The position numbers and the translations under genes are program-made. The notes beneath the pieces were generated by a model, which was not told the DNA's origin, searched no databases, and worked only from the letters and a program-made list of their open reading frames with translations. Source: Sanderia malayensis (lineage: Eukaryota > Cnidaria > Scyphozoa > Semaeostomeae > Pelagiidae). From it: a DNA stretch of 64,000 nucleotides. The stretch lies in NCBI GenBank assembly GCA_013076295.1, contig RQOL01000906.1:6266297-6330296 (forward strand), written 5' to 3'. Within the stretch, counting starts at the first letter, position 1. The number at the start of each line of letters is the position of its first letter. Below are positions 1 through 11,360 of this stretch, piece after piece.

Positions 1-1420
1 GGTGGGGGATAGTTTTAAACAACAATATGAATTCGAAATCTATTCAATTAAAGAGAAGCAAGCTCTCTTTCAACAATTTTTTGATAGAATTAATAGTATG
101 GAAAATTGGTGAGCTCTTATCTATGCATTTATAAGATTTAAACCAAATCGGGTCAGTTAAAAATTGCTAAATTGTAAAATTGCTAGGCCGAACAGGTTCT
201 GGCACGGGTAAAGCAGAGTTCCGCTATTTTGGATTAATAATGCATGAAAATAACCCTATTTGTCTTATCTGGTGTGTGTTTGAAGCAGCAGCTCATATTT
301 TGGTAATATTTCAAGTGTAGTTATGGTCATAGCTGTGTAGAAAAACTAGAAAATCCCTTCCAGGAGTGTGAACATTAATGTCCAGAGATCGAAGATTTCA
401 CAAGTTCAATGTAAATTCGAAGAAAAACTTTCCAGCACAATGTTGGGCTTCATACTGGTGTTCTAGTTTTGATCATATTGTCCGACTTTGTCAACAATAT
501 ATACCTTTACTTTGCCTTAGGTTTCAATGTAATCACCAAGATATATAATTTATAACAAGAACTCCGTGGTTATGTCAACCAAACAATTTCAATTTGAGCA
601 ATTTTTTAACAGTGCATCACTTTAGCATTTCAATATCTTTGACAAAAACCCAAGTAGTAAAGACAAAAATAATCCATAATTATCTTGCTAAAACCAAGCA
701 CACGGTAAAACTTGATAAAATAGATTATAGAACTGAGGGAAATGGAAACGATAAACAAACTTATTATATTCACGAATAGTTGGTTGTTTATAACGCAAAT
801 GAAAGGAAGAAAGAGGTTGAGTGATGAACAAATAACAACGTGAGGCGTGTGAATACTGGAAAAATCCATTGTCACTGCATCAGCTTTGGAGTCAATTTTC
901 AGCCCTTAACAATGCCGAAAATTAAAAAAAAAACACACGGGGAGATGTTAATAAGCTTTGTAATGATGGTGTTAAAGTGGTTTGAAAAAACATTTGTATT
1001 TATCATTGAAAACAAGGGAGAAAACCGGACGCGACGTTGATTTTTCCATACTGAAGCCAAAGAGAGAAGTTGTGTGCCGTAGATGCGTTCCGGCATCTAC
1101 GTCACAGAACCTCGGCCCAGATCGTTTCATGTTGCGCGACATTTTCAGAAATGGCCTGAAAATCGCACTTTTGGAGCCGTGAAAAGAGGTGTTAATTAGC
1201 GAATTTCGAAATTTAAAAAGTGCAGTACCTGTTTTTACGTCAAAAACTACCCAGAAATGAAATAAAAAAATATGGTGAGAGTAGCCCTTTAAAACTATAA
1301 AGTTTACCTTGTTTACCTATTAAAACTGTAAATTTTATTTACAGTTATAATAGATAAACGTTTCGTAACCTTCTATAAACGTTTCCGCATTTATTTAACA
1401 GGTAAATTTCAAACGGTTTC
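1..1420. other. No recognisable gene
   Basis: AT-rich sequence with only short overlapping ORFs on both strands, none resembling a protein family I know. I see no RNA gene or clear repeat boundary here. The stretch around 1010-1190 is less AT-rich but gives no recognisable product. Confidence 0.6.
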
Positions 1421-1427
1421 ATACTTC

Positions 1428-1568
1428 CGTTCCCCGACCGTTCCCCGGTCGTTCCCAGGTTATTCCTCGGTCGTTCCCAGGTTATTCCCCGACCGTTCCC
1501 CGTCGTTCCCAGGTTATTCCGTTCCCCGGTCGTTCCCCGACCGTTCCCCGACCGTTCCCCGTTCCCGC
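1428..1568. repeat. GTTCCC-rich minisatellite
   Basis: Irregular tandem array of two interchanging modules, gttccccgaccgttcccc-type and gtcgttcccaggttattcc-type, about 140 bp in all. The units vary in order and length, as in a short minisatellite. Confidence 0.9.
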
Positions 1569-1880
1569 TTTTAGTAATAGCCTATGGAGAGGGATGGATT
1601 GTTTAAAAGGGACATATTTCTTGTTTACAGCAGCGTGAGGATTGTGTGTGTCAGGGAACTGAGAAGGAGACGATTCAGAAGAAAAGGAGAATTGTCTATT
1701 TCTGAAGAAAAGGGAAAGCAGGCAGGGGGGGGGGGAGAATTATACGTTTAATTTTTACCAACAATGACAATGCGTGTAATCGAAAGTCAAGGTAATTAAT
1801 AATAATAATGAATAGTTAGTGCATTGAAATGTTTTATATGAAGAGTATATATTCAAATTTATGAAAAGAAATACATTTCA

Positions 1881-2792
1881 TTGCTGCTGCGTAGCAGAAC
1901 GAAGTGAAGCGGCTGCGCAGCAGAATATAATCGAATTCCTCTCGAGAAAAATCTTGTGATGTTGTTTGGATGTAAGAGGTTTGTGTGTTTTTCGGTTTTA
2001 GCCTGCGCGTGGCCTTAAATCCTCCTGCGTTTAGCCGCATGCTGTTTTATTATAAATTCATTAATGGCGGTAATCTTTGCTGCAGTCCAGTGAGACGTTT
2101 TAAAAACATTGAGAAAACGCCATTTGGTTAGCTCATTTCCTGGTTATTAATTTTTATTCGTGGCCAGAATCGAGAAGGCCCCAACAAGGCCATTTTTATT
2201 TCGACAAGAACACAGGAGTTGCTTTCTTGTCGTGGGGATAAGTTGATAAAAATGAATGCCTGCAAGCAGAACTGAAAGGCCGCGCGGAAGTATAGTAGAC
2301 CTTAAAAAACTATTGTATCATCATTTGGACTATCATTATGTTATATGTGGGTTTAATTTAGTTTTCTTTTTAATCTGAGGTTTTCTACATTTATTCCCCT
2401 GTTTTTGGTATTGTTTTGTGTTCATTGTGAATTCATATCACATCAACAAAGATTTGAGTTTTATCTTTGATCCTCAAACTGAGCGTACACCTTCTCTTGA
2501 TAAAGAATAATTTGCTGAAATCTATTGCTACTGTAATTCCAAAATCCAGCTATGAAACGTGAATGTCAATAAAAAATGTCAAATACAAATGACAACATTC
2601 AAACACATCAAATATAGAGAAACGACCTGTTACCAATATAGATGTCTACATAGGCTTCCAAGCACGCTATACACCCCCCTCCATATTTTTTGAAGCACTC
2701 CTTTCAAAACATATTGTTTTACTCAAATGCTAGATACTTTGTCCTGGTTATATCACAGCAGCACTCGTTTTAACGATGTTAACAGCTAGTTT
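1881..2792 (+). repeat. Dispersed repeat A, copy 1
   Basis: About 0.9 kb that recurs in the same orientation at 43,340-44,263 with many substitutions and small indels. Both copies open with a GC-rich hairpin (ctgctgcgtag ... ctgcgcagcag) and close at ttaacagctagtt. There is no conserved reading frame, so a nonautonomous transposon is the likely nature. The superfamily cannot be told from two copies. Confidence 0.8.
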
Positions 2793-2832
2793 AGATTATA
2801 TATATTACCAAATAGAAAGCAAAGCGCATTCC

Positions 2833-3042
2833 GAAGGAAGGATGTAACTTGCTCGTCAATCAAAGGCCACAGTAACAAAAGACGCGATTGAATTAGTGTC
2901 AAACGCAACAGGGATTCATTGTTTCGAAAACGGTAAACAACGCACTATCGACCTTTCCAGAAGCATGACATCATCCAGACGTAATAATTGTCAGGGGGTC
3001 GCTGAGCACAACATGCTTTGCTCGACGCAATGCTTTTGTTCA
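2833..3042 (+). repeat. Dispersed repeat B, copy 1
   Basis: About 210 bp similar to 17,878-18,085. Both copies keep an open frame over this interval (see the ORF at 17,933), so a duplicated exon fragment is possible. No family is recognised. Confidence 0.65.
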
Positions 3043-3067
3043 ATTCATATTGAGGATTCAAATTTTT

Positions 3068-3530
3068 AATTACCCGAGGTTCGAGTTACTCCTGGCACGA
3101 CTTATCATGATTTTGCTGTTTTTATGAATATTATTTATTTTCGAGTTTACTTCATTTATCTTTATCAAGTAAGAGCACATTCCATCAAAATAGTCACAAT
3201 ACACAACTACTCAGATCAACTTCTTGATAAAAGCAGACACACGAAATATGAGCACGTTTTATTTTGAACACAAACTATCGGCAGCATGAATAAGAGAAGT
3301 ATGAATAGAACTGGAAGCTGCAAGTTTTATAAAGAGTTACAAATAGTTAACCTTCTAATCTGCAATGGTTTCTAAAATGTATATATTTCTAACTAAAAAC
3401 TAAGTCACCACCTCGTTCTCAATCTGTCTCATTTTCGTGTCAAGCACGCCACAATGGAATGTCAAGCATGCTGCCAGCGGTTCTTTCTAAAAGGGGGAAC
3501 GGCAATGATGATGATGATGATGATGATGAT
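3068..3530 (-). repeat. Repeat C, copy 1 (inverted, partial)
   Basis: Inverted relative to copies 2 and 3. It includes the (ATG)n run at 3505-3533, equivalent to the (ATC)n start of copy 3 at about 6168. The sequence ggttcgagttactcc on this strand resembles a tRNA B-box, but I find no convincing A-box, so a SINE assignment is only possible. It holds an empty site (taagagcaca, near 3168) for the MITE found in copy 2. Confidence 0.8.
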
Positions 3531-4167
3531 GATACTGATATTGATGGTGACTGACCTGATATGCCAGATTAAGATCGCCTGCCTTTCGCAAGTCATTGAC
3601 ATACCAAAGGGAGGGAATATATGAACTTTCCTTGTTGATGAGCGTAGATCACGCGATGAAAAACATCCGCGCATAATTAAAGGGAATGTGCAAGGTTAAA
3701 AGGCGTGCTTTCTCAACTGCTAAAAATAGATTTGGTTTATTAGCCAATCAGAGAAGCGCAAAGGGAAGGTGTAATTTTTCACGTGAACATTAGGCCTATT
3801 GTGGTTGCCATTTTGCATTCTCTCCCGGTTCTCATCACTGATCTCAAAATATTCATGTGATCAGTTTATGTGACGGTATACTGCGCATGTCTACATTGAA
3901 ATGAGTTTCGATCTATTTTTAATCAGAGCCTTTTATCTTTCCACATTCCCTTTAACTCAAGTTTTAAAGTAACAAATTTTATATATTGTAACCAACATCA
4001 GATGCATTTTATCTTTGAGAAAAAATAGATCTATCCTATCCATGACTCTTCTCAAGAATCTATCAAAAAATTTGTAACTCTGTTTATGCCAAACAGAAAT
4101 GGTGTTACAATGACATGATCTGTCTGAGTAGTTGTGTATTGTGACTATTTGGTAGAATGTGCTCTTA

Positions 4168-4760
4168 GAGGCCTTTTACATGAGAAATCTCAGCCCGTGT
4201 TGAGTTCAACACGGGCTGAGTTTCAACTCGGTTGTCTATGTAAGCCTTCTCACTGTTTACATGACAAAGGGCGAGTTGAAACTCAACACGGGCTGAACTC
4301 AACTCGGCTTTTCAACCCGTGTTGAGATTTCAGCCCGGGGCGTGTTGAAATGAAAACAAGGCACAGCGGGGTCCTTCGTCTGCGACGTCAAACATCTTTA
4401 GTGCCCGGTTTTCATCTTCTAATGCGTGGTTCGCCGCCATTCTTAATGATCTAGTGTGCTAGCACATTATTCATCAACAACAGATGACAGTGAAGCCCCA
4501 AGATAAGGCTTGCTATGAGAAATTTAAGGCTGAGTATCACTTGAACCTTCATTTTGACTTGACTTGAATTTGACCTGGCGCAATTTGAACACCTCCCGCC
4601 AAAATAAATCCCACAACTACGACAACCTGGTCAAGTCAGGTGACCATATATTGGCCCGTGTTGAGATTTCATGTAAACGCAAAGCAAAATAAGCCAACCG
4701 AGTTCAACTCAGCCCGTGTTGAACTCAACACGGGCTGATATTTCTCATGTAAAGGGCCTC
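4168..4760. mobile_element. Harbinger-like MITE, 593 bp
   Basis: The terminal inverted repeats are about 70 bp, starting GAGGCC(T/C)TTTACATGAG and each holding a palindrome (CAGCCCGTGTTGA / its complement). TTA flanks both ends (4165-4167 and 4761-4763). Repeat C copies 1 and 3 show the uninterrupted site with a single TTA, so this is a 3-bp target duplication. A TWA duplication with long TIRs and no coding capacity is the pattern of PIF/Harbinger MITEs. Confidence 0.85.
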
Positions 4761-4978
4761 TTACTTGATAAAGACAAATGAAATAAACGCGAAAAGAAAT
4801 AGTATTCATAAAAACAGCAAAATCACGATAAGTCAGGCCAGGAGTAACTCGAACCTCCGGTAACTAAGGCCCATTTGCATCCCATAGAAAACTTTACAAG
4901 TGTTTTCTAGCGGTCAAAAACTCAATATACCTGCGCAGTGCAGGGTGCAGGGTGCAATAATAATAATAATAATAATAA

Positions 4979-5583
4979 TGAACGTGAAAGAACGAACGAA
5001 CGAACGTGCGACTGCATTCGTAAAGAAAGCTGCCCCATGAGCCAGAACTGCTTGGTGTCGAATATCGTTTATGAAGCCACGTTAACATCAAGTCTACCCG
5101 GATACGGAGAGAAAAAGTACATCGGTCTCTGCGAATCAACGTTCAAGACACGGTATAGTGCACATAAAACATCTTTCAATCTTGAAAAATACCGTAATAA
5201 GACAACGCTTTCAACAGAGGTGTGGCGAATCAAAGATGGTGGTGGGATCCCAAGCATTGTTTGGAGAGTCATCAGGAAGTCTAAAGCGTTCACTCCAGAA
5301 TCAGGTCGTTGTGCACTCTGTGAAGCTGAGAAATTTGAAATCATTAATTTCCCTGGAAGCAACCTGCTGAATAAGCGATCCGAAATCATGGGCAAGTGTC
5401 GACATCAGCGTAAATTCGAACTTGAGCTTTGTTGAGACGAACAGAACTGACATCGATTTCGAAAACGAAATCATTGGAACGTTTTTAGTTTGTATTGTAA
5501 CGAATCTTTTTAGTTGCCTGAGGATTGTCCTAAAATAAGACATGAAACTGCCAGTAGCAGAATAGAAGAGTTTTTTCTTTGTT
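4979..5583 (+). mobile_element. Truncated Penelope-like retroelement (GIY-YIG end)
   Basis: Inserted into an (AAT)n run of repeat C copy 2. The unoccupied run is visible at about 6692-6712 in copy 3, and AAT/TAA repeats border both sides here. Only the 3' part of the element remains: a short 5' lead, the endonuclease coding region, and about 145 bp of 3' UTR. The reverse transcriptase is missing. Confidence 0.8.
5000..5435 (+). pseudogene. GIY-YIG endonuclease domain of a Penelope-like element
   Basis: The ORF reads through the (AAT)n run from 4938, but recognisable protein starts near 5015. It has a cysteine knuckle (C-x5-CPM-x3-C), the GIY equivalent VYEATL, then KKYIGLCESTFKTRY (YIG plus the conserved arginine), HKTSF, a TTLS.. 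W block, and a C-terminal C-x2-C with LNKRSE and CRH. This order is that of the endonuclease at the C-terminus of Penelope-like elements, which nicks the target DNA. The frame is intact to the stop, but with no RT domain the copy cannot mobilise itself. Confidence 0.85.
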
Positions 5584-6167
5584 TGTTTACTAATAATAAT
5601 AATGATAACGATATGATGAGCATGATGACGTTGATAAGGTTTCCATGCTTCGTTGTTTCAGCTGTTGTTATGTTGTGATATATTCACATTTTGTTGCTAT
5701 ATTTGATGGATGATAACAAACACAGACGTTACAATAGCAGAATAGTCTTGCTGCATTTATATGAAATGCTTTAAAGTTGTTCTCTCTTACTACCGGTGGT
5801 TTCAGATTGCGCAACGCTTCTGAAAAGGATGGAATTTTGATTACGGTGCAAATGTCAATGTCGTGGCTCCACAGGAATTCGATTGCTGCCACCGCAGTTT
5901 CCTTGCTTACGATATGAAAACCTCAGTGATTTGCAACGACAGCGTGCTTTTTTCGACAAAATTGCTTACTCGAAAAGCATTTATTTCTGTTCCTATGCCC
6001 ACCAAACTGCGCTTCATACTTCAAAACAGTGCCTTTGACTTCGCTACAATAATTACAGTGAAAATAATGCAAATTTGGCAGTTTTACAGACATGGGTCGT
6101 ATTACCGTAGGTCGTATTGTCGTGCGTCAGGAGAGTCCCCTAGTCGTGGGGTCCAGCGATTAGAACT

Positions 6168-7402
6168 ACCCATCATCATCATCATCATTGCCGCTGCCAG
6201 CATGCTTGACATTCCATTGTGGCGTGCTTGACACGAAAATGAGACAGACTGAGAACAAGGTTGTGACTTAGTTTTTAGTTAGAAATATATACATTTTAGA
6301 AACCATTGCAGATTAGAAGGTTAACTATTTGTAACTGTTTATAAAAGTTGCAGCTTCCAGTTCTAGTCATACTTCTCTTATTCATGTTGCCGATAGTTTG
6401 TGTTCAAAATAAAACGTGCTCGTATTTCGTGTGTCTGCTTTTATCAAAAAGTTGATCTGAGTAGTTGTGTATTGTGTCTATTTTGGTAGAATGTGCTCTT
6501 ACTTGATAAAGACAAATGAAATAAACTCGAAAAGAAAAATATTCATAAAAACAGCAAAATCATGATAAGTCGTGCCAGGAGTAACTCGAACCTCCGGTAA
6601 CTAAGGCCCATTTGCATCCCATAGAAAACTTTACAAGTGTTTTCTAGCAGTCAAAAATTCAATATACCTGCGCAGTGCAGGGTGCAGGGTGCAATAATAA
6701 TAATAATGAGGATAACGATTACAATGATGAGCATGATGATGTTGATAAGGTTTCCATGTTTCGTTGCTTTAGCTGTTGTTATGTTGTGATATATTCACAT
6801 TTTGTTGCTATATTTGATGGATGATAACAAACACAGACGTTACAATAGCAGAATAGTCTTTCTGCATTTATATGAAATGCTTTAAAGTTGTTCTCTCTTA
6901 CTACCTGTGGTTTCAGATTGCGCAACGCTTCTGAAAAGGATGGAATTTTGATTACGGTGCAAATGTCAATGTCGTGGCTCCACAGGAATTCGATTGCTGC
7001 TACCGCAGTTTCCTTGCTTACGATATGAAAACCTCAGTGATATGCAACGACAGCGTGCTTTTTTCGACAAAATTGCTTACTCGAAAAGCCTTTATTTCTG
7101 TTCCTATGCTCACCAAACTGCGTTTCATACTTCAAAACAGTGCCTTTGACTTTGCTACAATAATCACAGTGAAAATAATGCAAATTTGGCAGTTTTAAAG
7201 ACAAGGGTCGTATAGTGGTATATATATATTATACATAGTATATATATATGTATATGTATACATAGTATACATATACATAGTATATGTATATATATACATA
7301 TACCTATTATAGGTATATGTATATATTCCGTAGGTCGTATAGTGGTTCGTCCGAGAATCCCCGAGTCGTGGGGTCAAGCGATTAGAAATACCCCGCGGCT
7401 TT
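6168..7402 (+). repeat. Repeat C, copy 3 (most complete)
   Basis: Starts with (ATC)n and ends near agcgattagaaatacc. It lacks both insertions of copy 2 and so serves as the empty-site reference. A TA-rich microsatellite (7213-7330) has expanded inside its 3' part, between cgtatagtgg and ccgtaggtcg. Confidence 0.8.
7213..7330. repeat. (TA)n / TATG microsatellite
   Basis: Alternating TA with tatgtata variants, internally palindromic. It is absent from the equivalent position of repeat C copy 2 (about 6110). Confidence 0.95.
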
Positions 7403-7458
7403 TTAGAAAAAAATTTGGGCCGAAGTACACAAATCTCTGTCATTGACAAGAGAGGCTA

Positions 7459-8300
7459 GTGATGAACAAAAAATGGCGCGCAAAACAAATTTTGATTTTG
7501 AAGCGATATTTTTTCAAAATTGTGAAGTCTTGTTCTGTTCTTGGTTGCACGAAAAATGGGTTTAAGAATGAGGTCAAATTTCATCGAATTCCCAAAGACC
7601 CTGAACGGAGGGAAACATGGATTTTTATTGCCAAAATAAACCCAGATAGCAATATTGACCATGCTTGGGTTTGCGGAATTAACTTTGTCTCAGGTAGGCC
7701 ATAACATATTTGTATTTATTCACCATTTTTTCCCTACGGATTGTTCTGATTGGGATGTGAGATTATAATTATCTGTTTTACACGTTTATAACTAAATAGA
7801 TACATATGTCTCCTTAATGTTTAGGTCAGAAAAGTGAGAACATAGTCAGAACTTAAAGGAAAACAACATATTGTATTGAGGTCAGGAGGTTTTCCAACTG
7901 AGAACTGATTTGGCATTGTTATCTTTTGAGCAATGTACTCTGGAACATGACAATAATAAGCTCCTTATGAAAATTCTTGGTTTCGTCAAACCTTGCATGC
8001 ATTCCCATCACAACAGAAAGCTCTCTAATTTTCAAGAACTTCTTCTTGCACTAATCTGGTTATATCTTGATTTATCAGAGTGATACTTGGCTTATCGTTT
8101 TGGAATTCACCAAAGTAGTGTTTGCAGAATTTTCTACAAGTGGATTGTTGTTTTGTCAAAATGTCTATGTGCCCTTATTCTTTGGCCTGAAAGGGAAGTT
8201 TGTCACAAGACCATGCCTACAGCATCCAGAGAGCATTTTTCAAAGTGTGCTGTGATCATTGATTACCATTATTTAATGCACAAATCTACACTGAACTGAG
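7459..8300 (+). pseudogene. THAP plus DDE transposase pseudogene (ISL2EU/Harbinger-like)
   Basis: Exon 1 carries a THAP zinc-finger start: SCSVLGC, FHRIP, ERRETW, then VCGINF, where the family has C-x2-H-F. The histidine is replaced by asparagine, so metal binding is probably lost. The exon ends at a plausible donor (CAG|GTAGGC, near 7694). From about 7920 the same protein type resumes: a helical region (KLSNFQELLLALIWLYLDLS), one in-frame stop near 8078, then the HTH block LAYRFGIHQSSVCRIFYKW, ILWPERE, and the start of the catalytic region (CAVIID) at about 8255, where similarity ends. THAP, HTH and DDE_4 in this order occur in ISL2EU-type transposons of invertebrates. It is dead: zinc ligand lost, stop codon present, catalytic domain missing. 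Confidence 0.75.
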
Positions 8301-8859
8301 GACCAAATTTCCAAAGCATGGGTGTCTTTTGGACCTCTTGCTCCAAGAGACCCTTGCTTGCAAATGATAGCATGAAATGCCAATATATTAAAAATCATTA
8401 TTTTTATCTATCTCAGGCACTTGAATATTTTGAATGTTTTATTTGTTCTTGTTTTTGCTTTGAATTTTGTTGAGTTCCATAAATGCAAAACTACTGTTAA
8501 AAACTTAACAATGCCTTGCTGCCATACTATGTGACTCGAATTTATTTTGGCTGAAATCAAAATTTTCAAATATTATACACTTGGGATGGCTTTCTAAATT
8601 TTCACGATTAATAAATGCAATATTCCACGATTATCAATGCAATATTCCACGTGCGAATCCATGTGGAAAGAGTAATTGGACTGCTTTGAAATAAATTTAC
8701 AATGTTGCAGAGCATCATCCCCATCAAGTTGTTGATGAGCAAAACTACAGAAGAAGATAGCATTCTTGATGATATCTTGTTTGTATGTTCAGCTCTTTGC
8801 AACCTCTGTGAGTCTGTTGTTCCTCTGGAATGAAACAGCAGCACAGTATTTGTCACCCT
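8301..8859. other. No recognisable gene
   Basis: AT-rich; only unconvincing ORFs. It separates two transposon-derived pseudogenes on opposite strands. Confidence 0.5.
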
Positions 8860-9718
8860 TTAAATAGCTTTTTTCAAAGCTACCAAACAGACCAATGTGT
8901 AACCCCTTGTGTTGTCAAACAGAGTTTGTGTATATGTATATATATCTAGTATAACTAATATATATATATATATATTCGTTATATTAGATACCAATTCCTC
9001 GTAACTCTTATCAGCAGATGTGAAATTGATATTTTCAAGAGCTGAGAAATCAACTGGTAGTGGGGTGAGTTGAGTTGTTGCCCAACCAAGAACAAAGTTC
9101 TGAAGTACAAGAAGATGTAGACTTTTCTCTGAACTCAGAAACACTATACATATAAAACAAATTGCCGCAACATGAGAGCAGACTTCCCCTTGTCCGACCA
9201 AACAAGTATAATGTCCCCTACATACAGATCCATCATCATTAACGACGACCCAAGCTTGATTAGGCAATTTTTGTGAAAATACTGTGAGTGTCGTACTTTG
9301 CCAAAAAAAAGATACAAGGGGGCTGGGTTCGCTTACAAATTTCCTCATAGGTTTGGCAAGTGAAAACATACGGATATGCATTCATACTTTTATAAGCTTT
9401 CAAACTTGAATGGATAAAATTACTTGTTGAAGTAACCAGATAATTGTAAACGGCTGCGTAAGAAAATTTAGGCCACTGCTCCAGAGGAGTATCAAAATCA
9501 GACTTATTCAATAAATATGGGTCTGATATCTGTAAAAATTGCAACTTCTGGTCGTAAACTAATTTTAGCTCAGAGGTGAGACCAGAGTAATGTACAGAAG
9601 GCAAGTGACAAGCTCCAAAAGGGGCGTTCTCCTTCGGCGCCTTTTTCGTGGCCGCCATTTTGCCACTCATTTTACCACTCAGTCCGAAAAGAATGAGTTC
9701 TGTGACGTCAATATGCAT
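8860..9718 (-). pseudogene. SWIM zinc-finger protein fragment (YqaJ-associated type)
   Basis: Two overlapping frames on the minus strand form one protein broken by a frameshift at about 9260-9380. The first frame (from 9718) has WPKFSYAAVYNYLV and SSLKAYKSMNAYPYVF. The second has NQAWVVVNDDGSVCRGHY and TCLVGQGEVCSHVAA, which match the SWIM-finger stretch that in cnidarian and fish genomes precedes a YqaJ recombinase domain. The first Cys of the C-x-C pair is Tyr here, so the finger is probably not functional. The YqaJ nuclease part is absent; the frame instead runs into a (TA)n microsatellite at about 8935-8985. Confidence 0.7.
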
Positions 9719-9719
9719 A

Positions 9720-10428
9720 TCATCTATATACTTATTAACAAAATTTATGACTAAATATGTAAGTTTAGGACACTTGAAAAAACTCCGAAGAGCTATCGAG
9801 CCAAGTGCCCTTTACTCAATTAACGGTTCACAATTTAAAAGAAGTGAATATTTTAAACAGTAACAAAACAGCAAATCTATAGAATTAATATATAAGATTA
9901 ATATAGTAATAATTCTTTGATGTCTTGAGTGCAAATGAAGTGCTCGATACCGTATTGGCAGAGCTAAATTGGAATAACGAGTAGGACTCCATCGACATTC
10001 GATATGTAATTTGTAGAACTCGACGCTCGATACGGTTTATTTTAGTATTGTATACGTTTAGATATTATACTTTGCTGTCTGACGATTGCATAAAAAGCAT
10101 GAAACTCTGAGTAACAGCATATCTTGTTTGTCTTTATTGAATAGATTCTATTCTAAGATTAATATATAAATTTAATTAATTTATTTATTTATTAGGATGA
10201 AATAAAAGAAGAATATTAAACTTAGCATAATTATAATAATTTGACAGAATAAGGCTGAGAATCAAAATAATTGCTAGTTTATTATTCAAAAATTATAATA
10301 AAATAAAAATAAGGATTAAATTTGAGATTTATAAAAATCAATGAAAAAGCCAAAATACAAATTCAAATTGAAAGAGGATTCAAAATAAGATTATTTGTTG
10401 TGATTATTTATAAATGAAAATCAACTGG
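9720..10428. other. AT-rich spacer and LINE 3' region
   Basis: Very AT-rich, no gene. About 10,170-10,200 has a run of taa/ttatttatt units that would be the tetranucleotide-like tail of the minus-strand LINE whose coding region ends at 10,429. Confidence 0.5.
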
Positions 10429-11360
10429 TCAAGCTTTGTTTGTAATAAGCCATGCTTTGTAATTCATTGCGAAAGTGCGTTTATTTTTGAATTGCCGTAA
10501 ATCAAAAGGAATACTATTCCAGATTTTGACTCCATTATTTATGACGTTTTGGTGCTTCGTATTTGTTCTTATCGCAGGCTGTGCAAACAAGCCAGAGGTT
10601 GATTGTGTCGCTAATTTATCATGTCTACTCTTTATTAACTGAAAAAGACAGCAAAAGCTTTGATCGAGATTGTTATTACTAATTTCATGCATAAATTTAG
10701 CACATTCCAATTTGTAGCAATCATTGAGGCATAGAAGTTTTAATTCATCAAATAGAGGTTGACTGTTAGTTGTTTTTGACCGAAAAGTAATCAACCTTAC
10801 AGCACGCTTCATGTTTTTCCTTAAACGGTCCAGATTAGTATTGTATGCCCCCCCCCCCCAATTTATAATACCATGATTAACATGTGGCTGAACGAATGCA
10901 TTGTAAATATTTACCAGTATATTTCTTGGGGCAAGGTGCCTGACGCGAGCCAATATACCAATGCTTTTGGATATTTTTAGATTGGTCTGTTGAATATGAT
11001 CTTTCCAGGATAACCTATTATCGATCAAGACACCTAGATATTTCACAGTCTTTGCTTCAGTTAATTTTTCATTATTTATTGAAATATCCAATTCTCGAAC
11101 TGGCGTTCTGTTTTTTGGAGTATCCGTTGAAAAATTAGATTTTTTTGTACTTAAGGATAGCTTATTTGCAATTAACCAATCAGAAATCCTAATCATCTCA
11201 GTATTAGCGTTAGATTCGAGTTTTCAAGTTTTCATGTGACATGAAAAGGCTGGTGTCATCAGCAAAAAGATGAAACTCAAAACCTTGTGAAGATTTAGGT
11301 ATATCATTAATATAAAGAAGAAGTAGCAGGGGGGCCTAGAACGCTACCTTGAGGTACTCC
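10429..11360 (-). pseudogene. Non-LTR retrotransposon reverse transcriptase, 3' part
   Basis: On the minus strand near 11,360-11,220 the motifs GVPQGSVLGP and FHLFADDTSLF are readable; FADD is the catalytic RT motif. A run of six C (minus strand, near 11,331) shifts the frame between them. The long frame from 11,196 continues with the thumb and C-terminal region: KYLGVLIDNRLSWKDHI, the tail characteristic of Jockey/CR1/L2-group LINEs, and NSIPFDLR near the end. No 5' endonuclease domain is seen, so this is a 5'-truncated, frameshifted copy. Confidence 0.85.

Larger units (their letters stand above)
4112..6167 (+). repeat. Repeat C, copy 2, split by two insertions
   Basis: Same sequence as copy 3, but interrupted at 4168-4760 by a MITE and at about 4979-5583 by a Penelope-like fragment. 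It is truncated at its left end. Its right end (gattagaactaccc) abuts the (ATC)n start of copy 3, so copies 2 and 3 lie head to tail. Short matching frames at about 5863 and 6974 are shared by both copies, but I recognise no domain in them. Confidence 0.8.

Noticed and set aside
3060..3110. tRNA-derived SINE (B-box-like ggttcgagttactcc)
   Set aside because: No A-box at the right distance and no tRNA cloverleaf; kept only as a remark under repeat C.
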